Origin: Drechslerella dactyloides
Taxonomy: Eukaryota; Ascomycota; Orbiliomycetes; Orbiliales; Orbiliaceae
Reading direction: 5' to 3'
Assembly (NCBI GenBank): GCA_020064725.1
Contig: JAGTWJ010000017.1
Coordinates: 1,364,001 to 1,428,000, forward strand
DNA length: 64,000 nt
This document shows, piece by piece, positions 60,289 to 64,000 of the stretch (position 1 is the first letter of the stretch; each line of letters starts with the position of its first letter). The notes below the pieces were generated by a model. That model had not been told where the DNA came from. It worked only from the letters and a program-made list of their open reading frames with translations, and did no database searches. A program made the position numbers and the translations under genes.

Positions 60289-61269
60289 CTATGTATCTTG
60301 CTTCATTCCCCAGTCCACACACGCATTCTCTTCAGCAAAATCCCAGTCATCAGACTCGCTCGCTGGCGGCTTCTTTTGCTCCAGCTCTGGCAGAATATTC
60401 TCCCAGTCGGCCTCGGATTCTTCCTTTTCCTCACCGACGATCTTCGACATGTCTTCAAATATGCTTTCGATATCCTGGAGTACCGTCAGGTCCATCTCCG
60501 ATCCACCGTTCTCCAAGAGTTTGAAAACTTCCTCGAGTATCGACAGATCCTTCCCCATCTCGCTCAGATCTTCTCTCTCACTCTCTTTAATGCGGAGCGT
60601 GTCCCATCCCTCCTTTTCCGCGTCAGACACAGTCTTCTCGCGGACCTCTTTGTCGGGGACGTCCCATTCCTTGAACGCCCAGGTGATAGAGATGTAGTCG
60701 CCTTGGTCAACAGCTGAGATGAGCCTGATTCGCGGGGACATCTGAGGCAGCGGGATATCCTTCGTCCATCCGACCCTCCATTTCGTGAGGAAAAGCTTGA
60801 CCTTATCTCGTCTGAAGGACCGTTTACTGACTCTCTTGCGAATATATCTGTATTTCGTACCCTCCTTGTTCCCGTTGAAGAGGTCTTGATCTTGGTGGGA
60901 GATTATTCCTTCCTCAAAGTCCATCTGCGACGGGAGATCTGAGTACCGAATGGTTTTGGGGGGACATGTCCGGTAGCTGGCAGCTTCTTTGGTGGGGAAA
61001 TTGCGAGAAATATCTTTCGCAAGCTTCTGAAGCGCTGCAATTCTAGAGCTTGGGCGCGGCGCGATCTGGTGCAGCTTGTTGCGAAGATCGGTAGCGAGAG
61101 TTGCGTCATAGCCATGCGCCGAACCCGATGCCGATATGAAGGTCCAAGAGAAGTCAGAGCTGGCAGTACTAGGTGTACTAGTGCCATTATGAAGGCGGGG
61201 AATTCGGCTGGCGCGTGCAATGGGGGGCGTTGATACGTTAGCCTTAAGAGGGGGTTCAGGAGTCGACAT
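60289..61269 (-). CDS. Intronless protein of 326 residues, function unknown
   Basis: A single open frame from ATG 61269 (MSTPEPPLKANV) to the stop at 60289. The N-terminal 100 residues are Ser/Thr/Pro-rich, then come basic and helical segments (YRYIRKRVSKRSFRRDKVKLFLTKWRVGW). The second half is acidic and probably coiled-coil (for example LSEMGKDLSILEEVFKLLENGG). The tail is Asp/Glu/Trp-rich (SDDWDFAEENACVDWGM). There is no signal peptide or membrane segment. I recognise no domain. The strong charge pattern and length support a real gene, but the function is unknown. Confidence 0.7.
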   Translation of the reverse strand: MSTPEPPLKANVSTPPIARASRIPRLHNGTSTPSTASSDFSWTFISASGSAHGYDATLATDLRNKLHQIAPRPSSRIAALQKLAKDISRNFPTKEAASYRTCPPKTIRYSDLPSQMDFEEGIISHQDQDLFNGNKEGTKYRYIRKRVSKRSFRRDKVKLFLTKWRVGWTKDIPLPQMSPRIRLISAVDQGDYISITWAFKEWDVPDKEVREKTVSDAEKEGWDTLRIKESEREDLSEMGKDLSILEEVFKLLENGGSEMDLTVLQDIESIFEDMSKIVGEEKEESEADWENILPELEQKKPPASESDDWDFAEENACVDWGMKQDT

Positions 61270-62209
61270 GGTGAACTAGGAAAGGCGACCTCAGATCTAG
61301 CCGGTGTGATGATAAGGCCGATGGAAGTCGTGAAAATAAAACAATAAAAACTCAAAAATGTTGAGTTCTATCGATGGTGTGTCCGGAATGAGTCTTGATG
61401 GAACAAATGTCGGTGGATCTATAAACTGAATCCACCACAGCTAGGTGAAGTTTTATCCATCAACAGCGTAAAGTACGGCGCGGCCAGCGCTCTGCTAGCC
61501 CTTCTCCCATTCTCTAACACATAGCACAACTAGTTCGCTAGTCAGATGTATTGACCCTCTATAGATCAACATCGAAACTCACCTGCACTACCTGTAAAAT
61601 CATGCTTCTAGAGAACCTGATTAGTTTCTCAGGCTACTGCAAAGGCAAGACTACAAGTTTTTCTAGAAATCTAAACAGGAATCATATTACTTAATGTCTC
61701 TTATATTCCACCTCGATACTCCACATAGCATATGCAACACCGATGCACCGCTGGCAGATCCAGATGGGTCCTGCACCTAGATCTACTTGTAAATTCATTG
61801 AGCTACGTATACCTGTATCTTCATACGTGAGACTGCTCGGAGCCCTTCAGGCCTTACACTGTAACAGCTATCTGCTCGAGCATTTTGCTCTGAAAAAATT
61901 GCATCGTATCAAGGATCTAAGGGGTTGTGCTTGGGCTAAGCCTACCGAAATGTTATGACTAATGGTATACAATAGATTCTTATATTTTGGTCTCGCCAGC
62001 ATATATCTTGATAAATACCAATCATGTCAGCCAATATGGCCAGACATACCTCCATGTCATACGCTATATCTAGGATCCATTGTTATATCAATATGCCAAC
62101 TCAGGGTAGCGTTAAACGCCATGGCCTAGGGTATCTAAGTCACGATCGAGGCTCACTGCGTTTAAAACAAAGTAACAAAGCAACAAAAGGTATATCAGCG
62201 GCTATCTTA
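61270..62209. other. AT-rich intergenic region
   Basis: Promoter of the 326-residue gene at the left, then AT-rich DNA without long frames. Confidence 0.6.
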
Positions 62210-62939
62210 TTATATAATATACACGATGTAATCAAATTGCATTAGCACTGGAGTAGGGAACAAGAATCCACCAGCCGCTGCCGAGAAACTAACTTGATCG
62301 ACGCCAGAGAAGCTGTCTGGGAACGCCGCTGATGCGAACGTCTGCGCTGAAAGTTCTGGAGACTCGCAGTCAGTATTGATACTTGCTTACGTTTCCAGAG
62401 AGACGATAGAGTAAACGTGAGGAAGAGTGAATATACCTATCGCACCGAACGATAACGTAGTTGTAGCGACCACTGCGCCTCCCCTCAGTCCAGTTGCGGT
62501 AATTGTGCAAGTAGAGGCCCTGCTCAAGCTCTGAGAAAAGCAGGCAAAGTCCACCGATTGCGGCGTAAAGGTTCCGCCTGATTTCAACCGCCATGTAGGC
62601 CGCACTCCAGCTACATTAGCACCGATCCAGCCGCCACCGTTGATGTTTATGTTCGGAACTTGCTCTGGCCGATAATAGTAGAGATCTGTGTATTTCATCC
62701 AGCCACGATCTGCATTGACCGGTGTCCCAGGCTGGATCGTAAAACCATCTTGCTCGAACTAATCCATGTGTGAGAGAAGTCAGACTTTGCATAGGAATTT
62801 TGGCCGTAAGGGCATATAAAGTTGACAGTGAACAAGATTTTGTGATTTTGGAGCTTACGGAATCAATATAAAGTTCTGCTGAGCTAAGATCCAGCAAAAG
62901 AACACTTAGGAAGAGAAAGATGGTTGCGAATGAAAACAT
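62210..62939 (-). CDS. Small secreted protein, beta-rich
   Basis: Three exons, 62859-62939, 62437-62758 and 62210-62355, joined in phases 0 and 1, give 182 residues. Residues 1-21 form a signal peptide (MFSFATIFLFLSVLLLDLSSA). The mature part contains GFTIQPGTPVNADRGWMKYT, PNININGGGWIGA, SVDFACF, STCTITATGLRGG, LSFGAIELSAQTF and SFSGVDQVSFSAA. The alternating hydrophobic pattern and the two cysteines (in FACF and STCT) suggest a small beta-sandwich with one disulfide, like many fungal secreted surface or sugar-binding proteins. I cannot name the family. The continuous sense across three exons and good splice sites (GTAAGC, GTATAT; TTAG, CCAG) support the model. The C-terminal 10 residues after PTPVLM are less certain. 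Confidence 0.75.
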
Positions 62940-63476
62940 CTTCTAACAGCGTATAAGTGTTACGAGGCGTATGTCAACCGGACTTTATTAAATGAAGAGG
63001 CGCCCGATACGAGAAATATTGAAATGAAAGACGCGAGGAAGATACGCGAGCAGGACGGTTCGTTATTAATTAGGTACAGGTGCACAAGACGAACAAGAAG
63101 CGCTCGTATTTATACATGTGCGCAGGAAACCCCTTATCCCAGCATCATGACTCTGGCAACCCGCGGATCCGCTCTCATATCACCTCTGGCACTCGGACGC
63201 CGTCGATCAATGCCAGAATCACTGTCCGTGCGACAGATCTCTCATGCAATGTTGTATAATTTTGGTTCGCCATTGGCTCGCTTGTCCGAGGTCGCTAGGA
63301 AAGGTTAAGACTTTCTCGCTTGGCGAGCGGAACCAGATTGCCATGCGCTGCCAATTTGACGATTACCAGTCCCGCAGTGTTCAGGCTGCTCACGCATATG
63401 CACATCTGCATCATAGTAAATTTCGAAAGTTGGAGCCTGGCGTTATGAGGATCTCTTTGCGACGATTCCGTAGAAT
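62940..63476. other. Spacer before the tRNA gene
   Basis: Promoter side of the secreted-protein gene. A plus-strand frame at 63024-63308 has no recognisable domain. Confidence 0.55.
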
Positions 63477-63572
63477 GGGATTGTAGTTCAGGGGTAGAAC
63501 GTTTCATTCGCACTCGTCGAATATTTCAGCTGAATGTTGAAAAGGTCCTCGGTTCAATTCCGGGCAATTCCA
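63477..63572 (+). tRNA. tRNA-Ala(CGC) with intron
   Basis: A full cloverleaf can be drawn. The acceptor GGGATTG pairs with CAATTCC, with discriminator A. The D-arm is GTTC / AGGGGTA / GAAC. The anticodon stem TTTCA pairs with TGAAA. The T-arm is CTCGG / TTCAATT / CCGGG, with a 5-base variable loop AGGTC. The anticodon CGC is at 63509-63511 and would read GCG (Ala). The third acceptor pair is G-U, the identity mark of alanine tRNA, which independently supports the call. An intron of about 24 bases (63513-63536) sits one base after the anticodon, the normal place. A T-run follows at about 63609, suitable as a Pol III terminator. CCA is not encoded, as expected in a nucleus. Confidence 0.82.
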
Positions 63573-64000
63573 TGATCTTTTGTTCCATACCGTTCTGATT
63601 AACGGTTCTTTTTTTTTTGGTCGACGCTATATCTCCTCCCTCATTCGGACTAAGTTACGTGTAATCCTTGAATACTCGATACGTATGCATGGATAAATAC
63701 CATTTCAGAGTAGCTCTTTGATTGGCTTTACGATCGTGTACACGGGGAGCTTTAATTGGTAGTCTCAACTTATAATCTGAAGTTGTATCAATATTGCTGG
63801 TCGAATCTAACAAAGAACTCAGGAATTGCTCGCTCGAGGTAAATAGTTGTACAGGATAAAAATAACCCACGTGTCTTTCGAAAATAGAAGACGGGCCGTT
63901 CTCATGATCTCACAAACCGCGATAACCGAGAGCGGACCTGCTTGCTGAATCTGAGAAGTGGATCCTTAAGTTCCACAGACTTATCCGCTTTAGATGACTG
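63573..64000. other. Right flank
   Basis: A T-run (63609-63618), likely the Pol III terminator of the tRNA gene, then DNA without a supportable gene to the window end. Confidence 0.5.

Overview
The window reads as chromosomal DNA of a filamentous ascomycete, most likely a member of the Eurotiales (Aspergillus/Penicillium type). This is inferred from the gene content, from many short introns (about 50-170 bases) with GT..AG ends and CTRAC-like branch sites, from long gene-free spacers and from the absence of operons. All exon models were built by hand. Each joins in frame, but no transcript data were available.

Layout, left to right. 1-3275 is AT-rich without a recognisable gene. A Thr/Ser-rich mucin-like protein follows (3276-5183, minus). 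A ubiquitin-conjugating E2 (minus) and the mitochondrial AAA chaperone BCS1 (plus) are divergent around a 550-base shared promoter. Next come a secreted 8-cysteine protein with a Kex2-type site (11282-12265, plus), an AGC-family S6K-like kinase (13997-16102, minus), a subtilisin-like protease (18240-19521, plus) and a small two-zinc-finger protein (19900-20423, minus). A 6.6-kb gene-poor stretch precedes a large Msb3/Gyp3-like TBC Rab-GAP (27023-31202, plus), which converges on a Zn2Cys6 transcription factor (32995-35372, minus).

Further right are 5-hydroxyisourate hydrolase with an N-terminal PTS2-like signal (38467-38907, minus), an AKR7-like aldo-keto reductase (41039-42079, plus), a polytopic membrane protein (43952-44881, plus), two minus-strand proteins of unknown function (500 and 584 residues) with a possible two-helix microprotein just upstream of the first, and a 6.4-kb gene-poor stretch. 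The right end has a BTB/POZ protein (57448-58802, plus) converging on riboflavin synthase (58972-59936, minus, with a 12-base micro-exon), a 326-residue unknown, a small secreted protein (62210-62939, minus) and an intron-containing tRNA-Ala(CGC).

Functionally this is a mixture of housekeeping genes (ubiquitin transfer, complex III assembly, Rab regulation, urate breakdown, riboflavin synthesis, growth signalling) and accessory secreted or surface proteins. The accessory genes sit next to the gene-poor stretches. I see no convincing biosynthetic cluster, CRISPR, intact transposon or virus. The best leads for new biology are the secreted cysteine-rich protein, the short-prodomain subtilisin, the mucin-like protein without a signal peptide, the PTS2-type urate enzyme, the riboflavin synthase micro-exon and the possible microprotein.
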